Source: Leuctra nigra
Lineage: Eukaryota; Arthropoda; Insecta; Plecoptera; Leuctridae
DNA: 64,000 nt
NCBI GenBank assembly: GCA_934045905.1
Contig: OW203761.1
Location: 33,406,964 to 33,470,963 of the forward strand
Direction of reading: 5' to 3'
Shown here: positions 27,791 through 39,850 of the stretch, one piece after another
Layout of the letters: every line of letters starts with the position of its first letter
How positions within the stretch are numbered: position 1 is the first letter of the stretch
The notes under the pieces: generated by a model
Database searches by the model: none
What the model was told of the DNA's origin: nothing
What the model saw: the letters and a program-made list of their open reading frames with translations, nothing else
Translations under genes and position numbers: made by a program

Positions 27791-30700
27791 GAGGGCTTGA
27801 GATTAATCTTCTGCAGAGTGATTTTGTTCCACAATCACAAAAAGTTTAAAACACATAACCAAACATCCAAACACACAACTATTAGCTCGTACAAGCTTAA
27901 AAGTGTTTTACACTTTTTTGAACACTTTTAAAATTAGCTTTATTTCATCGATTTCAGTGGTAAAACTTATTTCTTGATTTGCCACCCATGCAAGTATAGG
28001 TACTTATTTTATATCTGGCTGAGTATTGGACCATGTTGGACAACCAAACCACGATTGAAATTATCTTACAAGTTTCAAACGTTACTTCAAGTCAGTGAGA
28101 CGAATCTGTCGGTATGTGACGTGGCTTTTCGATGAACTTTGACACATCCTGTTCCACTTGCACTTTATACCCGAATATTGTGTGCGTGGATGTTTTATTC
28201 ACGACAACCTTCTAGGGCGGATTGTCTTCACCAAGCATCGTCCCTCAACAGTCTAATAGCTCTTGGAAACATTATTGAGGTGCGCCGTCGTAGAAGAGGC
28301 TATAGACGTGAGATATGATTATGAATACAAGACGAGACCGGTTTGTCAATACATCCACCACTTTGAAAAATTGTCTTCGAATTTATGCGCACGATTGCGT
28401 TCGATTAGGCTGCGGGATAAGAAAAACCTAAGAATCACTATTAATATGTAATAAACGATGATAATTTTCATATTCTTTCAACCTTTAAGACTGGTTAAGA
28501 ATGCAGAACACGGGCGGTGAATCTGTCATCCTGTCACTTTGTAATGTTGAGTGGAGGAAGACAAGAATAAGTGCGCTGATCTAAGCTTCGTTGACGACAA
28601 CATCGGCGCAAAACTCAGCGAGAAAAACACCCAGGACATAAATAACATTTCGCTTGAAGGTCCATCAAATTAATAAAATTGAACCTTGTGTCTCATTAGC
28701 AGGTAGTCAATCGTGAACTATATTTTATAAAACGATATAAATTCCCAAAGATGATAAAAATATTTCTTGATCATCCTGTAAATTATACCCTCGATCATTT
28801 CCATAGCCTTGATACGCATAGAATCATTCCATCTCCACCGTCCAGATAGATATGTTTTCGCCTTCTCTCTCTATCTTTCTACGATTCACTCCATCTCTTT
28901 CCATCACGATAGCGCCTCACTCTATCGAAGAGTGAGAGAACTGCATCGGCGTTATCACGTCAGAATTTCGAACCCCCGCAACAGAAATTTACTAGCCGTA
29001 ATTATAGGGTTAGCGATCTTTAATTACAGGATGCTGGATGCCTCCGGCTCCTCGGGTCTGAAGCAGTACATCTCGACGAGATAGCGCTAAATCCTGTACC
29101 CAGGTTGTACTACGTCTATCTGTCTAGCCTGTCCAATAGTCTTGGACTTTTCATATATTTCTCTTCGAGTCAAACAGAAATAAATATTCCGTCATATATA
29201 AACTTCACCTCGAATTTTAAGTTATTGTAAGCGGCATCTCACTTCCATGGGCGGTTATTTTATCTATGCGTGGCTTATAAATGTTGTGGTCAGATCTTAT
29301 GGCGTAGGATAAAAAAAAATTATGAAATAATTTTCAAGATCTCTATAAAGTGTGGAGGTAAAAAAATGTGATGTAGAACTGATAGCACCTAAATTTATTG
29401 AACCATATAATTGATTTAGGGTCCCTTCTAAGTCAACTAATTTCAATATCAGCACCGAAATGACATGGAATTATATTGCCACACAATTCAGTAGAGCGAA
29501 TCAATGTATTGTTCAATTGATTGAGACGAAGTTATTTAAGAAGTAATACACAGGCGAATTCTTTTGAAGGAGTTATATGTTCAAACTAGAAGATTATACT
29601 TCTTAAAGCTAATGTATATTGACACCTCTGTGCAATTATCTTTTTTTCTCAAATTATCCAGATTGCCAAGAATAAAATGATTGACGATGAGCCAAAAGGT
29701 AACCGCACCATCTGGTGGGAGATCATTAAACAATAAATTTCAAGATATTATTTATTATATAATTTTTATTTCCCATTGCCTTTTTACCCCAAGGCTCAAC
29801 AATTCAGAAATACTTGAAATATTTCTCAGACTGACTGACAGTGATACGAAAATCATAGCTTTACTTTTTAATATCAGTATTTGGGTTTAGACAGTTGCTA
29901 TATTACAACAACTGATGAATTCTTACACCCGGAAAATTAGCGGTGCTGCGTTGTAATATTTTCTATATTATATTACTCACCCCCGTGTCAAACCTTAATT
30001 CGAACCAGGATATAATTGTTGGGTATTGTGTTTTAACCATTTCCTAATTATAAGTTGGTATCATCGAATAGCTCCTCTTCACGGACACACATGAAAATAA
30101 TCGCATAACTTCTGCTTTTCTCAAACATGGATTGAACATTTGCCGCCGGGAATTATAGTAGATTTATTGCCCAGTCAAGAAAACAAAAGCTATTCCCACA
30201 TGATTCATAACAATAAGTTAGAAGAATCGAGAACTATCTTAATCTTAACATGTGAAGCATTTAGCAGCGACTATGAGGTGAATCTATCGCAGGGCGTTCT
30301 TCATGAGAGCATGATTGCTAATATCTCTGTTAAACATTGCATTAACGACTTTATTAGACTAGAATCAGATTCATGATTAACAATAAGTACAAACAGTAAC
30401 ACATAAACATTAGGTACACTTCATTTGTTACCCTACAACAATAATACAATACACCAATGCACTTTTGGTCACAATCACTATACACGAACTAAAACAATTT
30501 ATTAAAGGGCCATTAAACCATATTAATATTTATTTTACTATGTAGACTTCATCAGGCAAATAATTTTCTGAAAAATTTAACAATTTGAAAATTTTGATTT
30601 TTTTTCCCCTTTTTTTCTACGATTTAATTCTCTGATGTAGACTATGCGATATTGAAGAAGGAAATATTGTAGCTTACCAAAAGAGTTAGATATATTTTAT

Positions 30701-32550
30701 TTACCATTTATCCACAAACATTTTATATTTTTATTGTTGTTTACGATTTCCAATATCGTGAATAAGACTTCTTAAAATATAGATTTTAATTGATAAATAG
30801 GTGCAGATATTTAAAACATAGAATCAATTTCAATTCAGATGGAATCAATCTCTTCATTTTGGGCATAAATTTATATTATTAAAATTTTAGTACATCGAAC
30901 TTCATCGGAAGTTCATCGGACAGAATTTCTGTCCTTTCAAGATATAAACGACAACACCAACTTGAAGTCGTAATATGTCTTTGGCAACCATACATCTCAC
31001 TTTAAAATCAGTTAAAAATGTTCCATTGAAGTCGAGATGAAACTGAAAGTTGGATGTATAAATCCTCATCATGACTGCGATTGGTTCACGGAAAGATAAA
31101 AGAATTCTGTCCGCTCTTAGATTGGCCTTCAAATCTCCACGATGTCATTATATAAAATACTCTCTTGCAAGCTCGCCGCCTGCAATGGAAACGTTTTGGA
31201 CTTGGAGCTACAGACAAGTTTTTCACACGTGCTTCTACTATACTTATTCACAATCGAACCTTCTTCTTTGCAAGTCTCGAGTTCCCAAGATCATGTTTCA
31301 AATGCACCCTTGCTGTTCTCAAGAAACTAACCACCCATATAAGAAACGGGGTAAGAGGAGCGTCTTACCTTCACATCACTAGGTATTATTTAAGAGATAT
31401 AATAATAGTATGAGCTGAGACTATTCAAGAAGAAGGCGTATGTAGGAAAAGTTGAATGATTTTGTGATGTAATGTAGCTTCGTTTTCCGGCGATGTTTTT
31501 GAATTCATTGAGACTTGTGGAAGGGTTGGTTTTGTTGAGGCAAGTTTGTACGTTGATGTATTTATTTAGACAGATCTATAACTTGATTAGAACTTAACGT
31601 CCTCTTTTTTAAAGCCTGAATTACATGAATCAGTTTCCGGACTTAAATCAAAATCAAGATCCGGTCGTGGGACAGACTTTTATCTGACAAATAACATGTT
31701 TTAACATTTCTTCTTTCAAGAATATTGTTTTACTCCATCCTTCATTTTATGATATTCAGGTATTCTTTAAGATTGTTATGCCGTGTTTTAATTTGTTAAT
31801 TTAAGTCCTATTGAGTCTTGATGAAAAAACATTAATTCGTTCAATGCAATGCAGACTAATGTTATTTTTAAAGTTTCCACAATTAATTATTATCGATTTA
31901 TTTTTCGCTTATTAAAATTGGATAAGTATTCCAGATACAATGGCTATTGTCGTATGTGTAGGAATAAGACAATTTTCGAGTAATGTCTGAAATATTGTCT
32001 GATCAGAATCTTTTTAATTTCATATACCCACTTAAACTTTTAACAACGAAGAATTTACTATTACAGTATCTTCATCATTAAATGAGAGTTTCAAATCATC
32101 ACTGGTTTATTAGCTATAGGTGATTTACTAAGAAAAGTGACGTCATTTTATAATGAAAAACACGAAAACGATTATAATTTACTTCATCAATTCAACCTTG
32201 GACAAAAATGATAGATATCAACTAAGATAATATTATGATATAAAAAACAGTAATGACTTTTTAAATTACATTCTCTTTGGGTTATAAGCATTAAGTCAGC
32301 CATGATGGAATCAGTTTTATCACGTGGTTAAAACTTAGTTTTCGTTCAAACTAAATATTGATTGAAAGTTTACGAAATAATTCAAAATGTAGTCGTAACT
32401 TTGAAATATAAAATAAGAGACGAACTACAAAACAAACTTCGAGAGAATCGATCGTAAAACTGGACTTATTGTTCAATTCCAGAAATATCCAAAAACTAAA
32501 TAATGTATAAAGCATTTTGTTGAATCGAAAACAACCCTCGAAAACAACTG

Positions 32551-32611
32551 AATTCCTGCCTCATAAGAATTCCTGCCTCATTCCTGCCTCAGAATTTCTG
32601 CCTTCCTGCCC
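32551..32611. repeat. Short tandem of TTCCTGCCTCA
   Basis: Four full or partial copies of TTCCTGCC(TCA) stand within 60 bases with irregular AAGAA spacers. This is a local slippage repeat. Confidence 0.7.
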
Positions 32612-34330
32612 ATCAAGAAGAATAAGATGACTGTCGAGTAAACTTAGCTTACAAAGGATCTTTCTATCAAGTTTATAACTTAGAAAATAGTTGACATTTT
32701 CAGTACATTCGGAAAAGCTTCATTCGGTTCAACTTCAGCCATCGCATTCTATAGTGGTGGCAAAATGTTATTGCCCCCAATGGTAAATGCAGTGACCAAA
32801 ACTTGAGTGTATTTACAGTTATCTATATGACTCCCGATAAAGCTCCTGATAAAGCTTCCAAGTGTCTCTACAATATGGGTGGCAATTTGATATCATCCAT
32901 CTCGTGGACGTGTCAAGCTTTAAAAAAATAGCTTTCGCGAACATATAGTTCCAAAATCTTTGATAAGATCCCATAAAACAAATACTTAAAAAGTAATTTA
33001 AATATCTTAATTACTCTATACATGTCTTTATACCAACAAGACATGTTATGAAGTTTTTAATATGTTAATAAAAATTAATTTTGAAACAATTAGTTTGTGT
33101 TAGATCTTCGGCGTGAATCTGATGAGTAATGATGATCCATGATGGCCCGATGGTTTCAAGACCATGAATTGCTATCATACATGATTCAGAGGAGGGCCAG
33201 GACAGGTAACAGCCAATAGCAAGCATGCATTTTACTCCATATTGCCCTGAAACACGCTACCCAGCAAACATCTGCCGCAGGGGGGAAAGCTCTGAACGCT
33301 GGGGGACAATTTTTATACATCGTATAGTACACATTCATTATTTATCATCATGAGATTTACGAGTGTTTATTTATCAGGTTTCTGTCAAATTTGTCACCCA
33401 GACGTCGGTATCAATTAGTACTAAATAGACATTCTGCCATAAACTAAATCACATATTTATTACGCCAATGCTGAATTGCAAGGCTGACGCTTCACAGCTG
33501 TCATATCGTCATAAATTGACATTTACTCTTGTCCAAAACTAGACCATTTTTTAAAAATTGCTTGTACTTAACTTTTCAAAGCTTTCTGTCAAGAAAACTA
33601 TGTTTATAGTTCTGGGACTTCCCCACGTTTGTCACTTTAGAGCATTAAGAATTTGAACACAATATTTTCTGAGCGGTACAAATGGTACTTATTTCCATGT
33701 TTTCAAGTTGTCGGGGTACGAAATTATTATTGAAAAACATTACAAATATTGAAATGTCACCGTCACCGAATACTTTAAGTATACATGGCATTTTCAATAT
33801 TTAGATGCAAAGTGGAAAATGAATCATGGTGTTAGATTATTTATTGAATTTCATAATATCTACCTCAAACGGAATTATAGTTAATGAAAATATTAAAGAG
33901 ATGATAACCATCCAGGATACCTATATTATACCTACATACTGTTCGGTAAATATTTGTAAATTTGTGAAATGATTAGAGTGGCGCTTGAATTGCTGGCGGC
34001 TATCGAAAAGCAGCAAGTTGATTGATGCCCATCCCTCGTTCGGAAGGTGTTTAAATGCGGACGATAGGTAGTGGTTATATATTCAAATTGTCGCAATATT
34101 ATCTATTACTTATGAGTATCAACACTGCTTTACATAATATTTGAATATCCGGGCATTGGAGAATGGTTCGTCAATCTTTATGATGAAAACCTTGATCCGA
34201 GGCGATATCATAGAGTAAGAAACCAATCATTATCACTTATCTACAATGACAAATTATAGTTATTATTCTGAAATTATCTCGACATAGTAATAATATTTTG
34301 CCTTATATCATGGTGTGAACACTTGGTGTT

Positions 34331-34343
34331 GGTGGAGGTGCCG
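34331..34343 (+). repeat. Dispersed 12-mer GTGGAGGTGCCG, copy 4
   Basis: Core preceded by GTGTT and followed by GGTTGTTG. It lies about 225 bases before the 56-bp perfect palindrome. Confidence 0.8.
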
Positions 34344-34553
34344 GGTTGTTGTTTACTTTTGTGTTCTTATGTTCACAAGGAAGTCCCTAAAATATTTTGA
34401 AAAAAACTACAAAATATTTACTACTATTCTATTGTCCTTTTTATTTTGTCACTGTTACTGAAAAACTATCCTCACCTTTACCAAGCAGAGAGTGATCGAA
34501 TAAAATATAAATAAAATAATTTTAATTGTAAATGTTAGTGCATCTACACTGCA

Positions 34554-34647
34554 AGAGCAAAACAAAAACCACACTGTAGTTGGCAAAGAGTGCCATGGCA
34601 CTCTTTGCCAACTACAGTGTGGTTTGGTGTGGTCTTTGTTTTGCTCT
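34554..34647. repeat. Palindrome with perfect 56-bp spacerless core
   Basis: Positions 34568-34623 equal their own reverse complement over all 56 bases, centred on GCCATGGC. The arms extend outward as AGAGCAAAACAAA (34554-34566) and TTTGTTTTGCTCT (34635-34647), interrupted on the right by an 11-base insert that duplicates GGTGTGGT. With no loop it would extrude as a cruciform or fold as a perfect RNA hairpin. The short ORF inside is a by-product of the palindrome. Confidence 0.95.
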
Positions 34648-35720
34648 CTTAAAAGAAACTTTCGCCTTTACGCGCAAGATCAAGTATAAAGTGACACGAT
34701 TTATAAGTACGACTTGGTTTCCAGAGAGCAAGAAGGAAAATATACTTTTCAATAAAAAGTTAAACCATTGCAAATTATAGGAACTTGAGAATCTGCTTCA
34801 AACTGTACCCAAAATTAATAGAAATCAGCTTCGAACTTTTCACTTGTATTTATTGAAACATTAGTCTACGACTTTTTTAATTAAACCTTTGATCTCTATG
34901 AAGGAAATTTGGAACTTCTGGAAAACTAATAATAATATGATTTTGATAGGTATGAAACCAAAACATTAATTTTCTTATAGGTAACAGGTACACATCTTAT
35001 GTGAGTAGACAATACTTCACATGCCCTAATTTATTTTAAATTTGATTATAATATAATATAAAGGTGTCATTTTAAGTTTATTTTCTGAACTTCGTCTGCT
35101 TTGATACGTTCTATATACCGCTGAGAATTAAGCACCCAAAGCACTGGGAGTTAATTCCTGGAGTGTTTCCTTGCGGAACATGTTTGACATTACGCTGCTG
35201 CACTTACAATGACAGAGCATGAAGACGTGGAATGTGAATCTGTGAGAAAAACCTCCACGTTGGCCGGTGTGAAGGTGAAGGTAAGAACATTGCGCTGGGT
35301 GGAGTCGCAGACAATTCCGAGAAGATATTCTCTCACTTATCTTCTTCTGCATCTTCATCGGTAGACGGATTTATTGGTGACGTCACTTGAAGCGATTTGA
35401 CATTGAATCATTGGAATCATGAGGAAGTATAGTCCATAGAGGGAATTGTTTTGTGTCACTGATGATCTCTCGGGATTAGTTTTTGTCATTGGTTGAAGTT
35501 AACTTTTGGAAAGTGAAAAGTTAAGCGTCACGATTCATAAGACAGTGGTTTTAAACGTTAGCAAAAAGAAATGCACTTATACACACTTATAAACCCTAAA
35601 CCTACTTATACGTATAGGTATGAAAGATGAGAAGTACTGCTTCTATAGCTCTATTCATACTTAAAAGCTAAGTTGGGTTTTGAGCTTTCAACATAGTAAC
35701 AAGTGGTAACAAGTGCACTT

Positions 35721-36052
35721 GTGAAAAGATACCAATTGTATCAGTATAATCAAAGTTATTTTAAAATCTTAAAATAGGACAATATTTGTTAAAAGCTCAT
35801 CTTGTTTCCCATAGCATCACAGCTTCCTTTCATTTTTTTAAAGCTTGGACGCTCTAAATTTTTCCATAACTATGGTTAATTGTAGGATGTATGTGTGGAC
35901 AAATGTAGCGCATCCAAGCTTTAAAAAATGAAATGTGATCTTTATGGAGGAAGCTTTGATGCTCTGGGAAACTTGGATGAGCTTTTTACTAATCTTGTCC
36001 TCTTTTACGATTTTAAAATAACTTTGATTACTGATACAAGGTATCTTTTCAT
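35721..36052. mobile_element. Long-TIR foldback element (MITE-like)
   Basis: Left arm 35721-35854 and right arm 35906-36052 are inverted copies of about 130-145 bp with scattered differences. Shared blocks include GAAAAGATACC, AATCAAAGTTATTTTAAAAT, AAAAGCTCATC, AGCATCA and AAAGCTTGGA. The spacer is only about 50 bp. No coding capacity and no clear target duplication were seen. Divergence between arms suggests it is not recent. Confidence 0.85.
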
Positions 36053-36742
36053 TATTTACTTTGATGACTTCTTCCTAAAAATTCGATGAAATCGTATATT
36101 AACATTATTCTTGAGAATTGACAGGGGTTAGGTTGTATTTTATTATTGAAGTCCCACCTATAATATATCTTTGACTTTTCCTGCTACGTGAACGGCAAAG
36201 AAGATATAACTAAAAAATGGAACCACGACATATAATTATTTAAACCTCATTAATTCCTTAATTTTAAACGTTCTACATTTCAAACGTATATTATCAATTT
36301 CCGGTGTGTTGAAATTAAGTATTAGGTAGCACCTGAAATTGAAGATATTTCATGTAGAGATAGGACCTAAGTGTAGTTACATGACTTTCAAAAATAGCTT
36401 CACCTTTTCGTCTTCAACCTTGCTCCAAGATGTCACATGATGGGCTGGGTGCAGTCCTGGGTGGCTGAGTGAGTAGGCGAGACGTTGGCGTGTGAAACCA
36501 CCACACACGTGTAGTCACGTGGGTAGCAGTCACCTCCAACACCTCACATCGGAGGGTGTCACAAACGCATTCTCGAATACATCATAAATATCGTACAGCA
36601 TAATTCATTCAGAATCCCATCTTATGCAATCTCTCTCGGGTACTATTATAGACTGGAGTGTTTGATCATGGGATATACGAATAGAATACAATGCGAATGG
36701 TTTTTTTATTTCACGCGATTCACGCATTTGCTACGCACTTAA

Positions 36743-36808
36743 TCCACCACGCCTTTGCCCGCCACCCTGCCGCCCCAGCCGCCCCCTAGCCGCCCCAAGC
36801 CGCCTACC
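36743..36808. repeat. CCGCC-rich low-complexity stretch
   Basis: Repeated GCCGCCCC blocks stand out from AT-rich surroundings. No frame through them resembles a protein. Confidence 0.7.
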
Positions 36809-37220
36809 ATATTGTGTGCTGGATAAAGGGGATGGTACACTGCGTAACTCATAGAATTCAATTTCAAATAAATATTACTTCGAGCTTACTTACGATATAA
36901 TATACTGCCTACCTTTATGTTGATTGATGATGGGCTATTCACGAAATATTGTTTGTCTTTTTTCATAATAAATATAGGAGATTATTAAATTAAAAACGGG
37001 ACAATTCGTTTTGCTTATCAATATAATTTCGATCTATGAAAATAAAATGAAATTGACGTGAAACTTATCATCAATTTGAAGATGATAAATTGGTTCCTAT
37101 ACAATAATACAAATTTGTCACGAGGTATAAAAATACAATATAATTGAATATAAGTTCCTATTGCAGAGGAATATGGAAACACTTTTAAAATTGCATCACA
37201 TTATTTCGAACAGCTGTTGG

Positions 37221-37264
37221 AATCGTCAAAATCCTCGTTATATATAACGAGGATTTTGACGATT
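37221..37264. repeat. Perfect 44-bp spacerless palindrome
   Basis: AATCGTCAAAATCCTCGT and its inverted copy flank a TATATA centre. All 44 bases are self-complementary. Confidence 0.95.
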
Positions 37265-37820
37265 ATCTTCAAGTAATTGTTACGAGTGTAATTACCTCAT
37301 CCTCAATATGTACCCTTTTACCCTCCCACCACATATTTGCATCCTTGTTATTTCAAACTGAGGTTACTAGTAAAGTGAAGAAAATTTACTAATATTTACA
37401 AGATTTATGATCAATTTTAACCTGTAAGTCCTAAGAATTATCTGTTGTCCTCCTCCTCAACAAACCTCAACAGACGAATGTAATTTCTCTCACGTTCTCA
37501 CAGTTTGTTGGCTCTTCTGTTAATAATATTTAACGATCGTTAGTAAAGATTTTCTTAACTAATTAATAAAATCTTTTAATGGCGTTTACTTAATAATATG
37601 GGGGTGTGTACAGGCAGTATACCATCCTTGTCGAACCAATAGGCCAAGCAGAACGTTGGAACGGTTGAGAGTGGCCATGGTGAAGGTGAAGGAAAGAGCT
37701 ATGCCAGACAACCAAGGGAAAGAGATATATAATTACAGGGGCAGAAGAACCGCCGCCACAAAATCACCCACAAACTTTTATCAGATGCGGACATTCTGGC
37801 GCCGGAGCAATTCCCGACAA

Positions 37821-37882
37821 TCATCATCATAATCGACGTCATCATCATCGTCATCATCATCATCATCGTCATCAGAGTCATT
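37821..37882. repeat. (CAT)n-type microsatellite
   Basis: CATCAT runs are interrupted by CGT and AAT. The methionine-rich frame on the minus strand (37699-37968) is an artefact of this repeat. Confidence 0.85.
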
Positions 37883-38182
37883 AGCGATGTCATTATACAT
37901 ACGACAATGTTCATACAGAACATTTGTTGAAAAAAATTATAGTAGAATGTATAATAATGACAAAACAAAATTGCAGTCTTTCAAATAGCATCTTCCTTCA
38001 ATTCCTTAATAAGTCTTATGTATACTGCAAGTTTTTAAGGTCAGTAGTAGAGTATACTTATGGGTTAGTGTTAGGTTAGGTTAGGAACCAACTGTGTTAC
38101 GTCGACCTTCCAAAATTGCAGTAATTTTATCCGTATCTCTAAAGAGTCGCGGGCAGATTTACTAATTTCATTAAAATTAAAA

Positions 38183-38225
38183 TTTGAAATGTACTACTTC
38201 TCCTTGATAAGTAGTACATTTCAAA
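38183..38225. repeat. 17-bp-stem hairpin, 9-base loop
   Basis: TTTGAAATGTACTACTT (38183-38199) pairs perfectly with AAGTAGTACATTTCAAA (38209-38225). It could be a small foldback relic or an RNA hairpin; no tail or promoter was seen. Confidence 0.8.
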
Positions 38226-39334
38226 ACATTTCTACTTCTCCTCCACATCAAATAAGTTTGATGTGTTTGATGTTGTGTCAGTTAAGTCTCAAAATACGTT
38301 TCTAATTTAAAATATTAACATTTAACACGGTTTTTTACATTTTTATTTCGGTTTACGAAAATATCACTATTAAACGATGAAAGATGTGAAAATTATAAGA
38401 TGTGGACAGTTCTACATATTATTTTTATTAGTATAAGAATGATGCATAATATGCTTTGATGAATGTCAATTTATACCACCCCGTTCTCTTTCATACGCCG
38501 AGGAATCCAGATGGCTTCAACCATCACTCTTAATTGACAATAATTGACAGATGTTTTAATTGTACCAAAAACGCGATCCTGAATGTCAAAATGTTCTCAC
38601 ACATGGATCCATTCGAGTTAGTTTTTTTTGTCCGAAATGACAATATGACCTCGGAAGAGAAATATATTTTTCGGTGTTTCGTGTAATGTCGTAAATGGGT
38701 AGTTAACATGCGTTAGGTCCGCATAGGTACATGTTTTATTTATTATTTATAGAGTGAGCAAGCAATGCTCATGCTGTGTATATTATGAACAAAATGCCAC
38801 ACCCATTCACCATATCACAATGTGAAATCTGTAACCGTGACGGACATAACCAAATGTGACATGAAATAAAAGTATTTGTCAGTATAGTAAACGAATTTAA
38901 TTATTCATTGGCCTGAAGTTATAGAACAACATTGAAGCGAGAAATATGATCTAAAATAAAAAGCTAAAAGTAGACTACATGGTCCATCGAGATGTTGTAT
39001 TATTATGAGATGATAGGTAACATTTCTCACTTCGTTTTGAGCATACAAAATACTTATAGATAAAAAACGCTTGGAAAACACAATTAAGTTTCTCTTTCAC
39101 CCAATGACATCAAATGCGCAGAGATATCAATATTAAGAAAAGTGTCTCAATGACTTGACTTTATTGTTGATTCCTTGGTAAAGAAGCACAGTCTTATTCC
39201 GTGCAGAATGACAACATAAATAAATACTTATCAATTTGTTTATAGACTTACTACTTGATTTAATGTGCATATATTTTAATTAACTTTGAACATGCATATA
39301 AAATGTAGATTAATTCAATTATTATTATAATGAG

Positions 39335-39530
39335 TTTTTGGTGGAGGTGCCGTGCTTTCAGCTCCTTACTTTCTGACTTTCCATTACTTTGTCCGGCACC
39401 TCCACCGCAAGAACCACAGCGCACAACATGGAGCGTCAGAAAGTAAGAGCTTTACACGGCACCTCCACCAAAAAGTCATGCTTTCAGCTCTTCTGACACT
39501 CCGTTTTCGGTGGAGGTGCCGTGTTTCTGC
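39335..39530. repeat. Foldback cluster with four copies of GTGGAGGTGCCG
   Basis: Arms at 39335-39377 and 39435-39474 are near-perfect inverted copies of about 40 bp. Each starts with TTTTTGGTGGAGGTGCCGTG and ends in CTTACTTTCTGAC. The 57-bp spacer holds another minus-strand core (39394-39406). A fourth, plus-strand copy follows at 39509-39521, after a shortened copy of the arm interior (TGCTTTCAGCTCTTCTGAC). The four cores are at 39340(+), 39394(-), 39457(-) and 39509(+). It resembles a MITE built of units in alternating orientation. No protein is encoded and no target duplication is clear. Confidence 0.85.
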
Positions 39531-39796
39531 ACACTGTGTTACACGCGTTATGCAGAGCAACATATTATATTTTTCTGGAATTTAAGTGATAATAATGTAG
39601 CAAATCTTAAAGTTTCAGACCTCTGGTTTCAGTACAATTGCTATAAACTCTCATTGTAACAACATCAAATGCAGTGCTTATTCCTTGACCCACTCATGAC
39701 TCGGATTACAAATAATCGATTAATATTTGAAAATCATTTTATTGATCTAGAAACCAAAATATCTGGCACGTATAACCTTTAACAAAAGAAAGGTGA

Positions 39797-39850
39797 GTTG
39801 CTGTAACCGAGTATAAAAGTTGCTGCTGTAACCGAGTATAAAAGTTGCAT
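39797..39850. repeat. Two-copy tandem duplication
   Basis: CTGTAACCGAGTATAAAAGT occurs twice in direct repeat, about 30 bp apart, with TTGCTG joining them. Confidence 0.85.

Larger units (their letters stand above)
27791..34553. other. Non-coding stretch
   Basis: AT-rich DNA. A 76-codon minus frame (30902-31132) is flanked by weak inverted CGGACAGAATT words (about 30917 and 31104) but has no recognised domain. Confidence 0.45.
36053..39334. other. Non-coding stretch
   Basis: Contains the C-rich tract, the 44-bp palindrome, the CAT repeat and the 38.2-kb hairpin. Three TTAGG units (38071-38085) match the insect telomere word but are too few to be a telomere. Confidence 0.5.

Noticed and set aside
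37699..37968. Methionine-rich minus-strand ORF
   Set aside because: Produced by the CAT microsatellite.
38071..38085. Telomere repeat TTAGG x3
   Set aside because: Three units are common in insect DNA by chance and descent; not a telomeric array.
39457..39474. tRNA 3' end: CACCTCC-A-CCA after CCGG or CACGG looks like an acceptor stem with encoded CCA
   Set aside because: No copy has a matching T-arm, D-arm or 5' acceptor strand, and flanks differ between copies.
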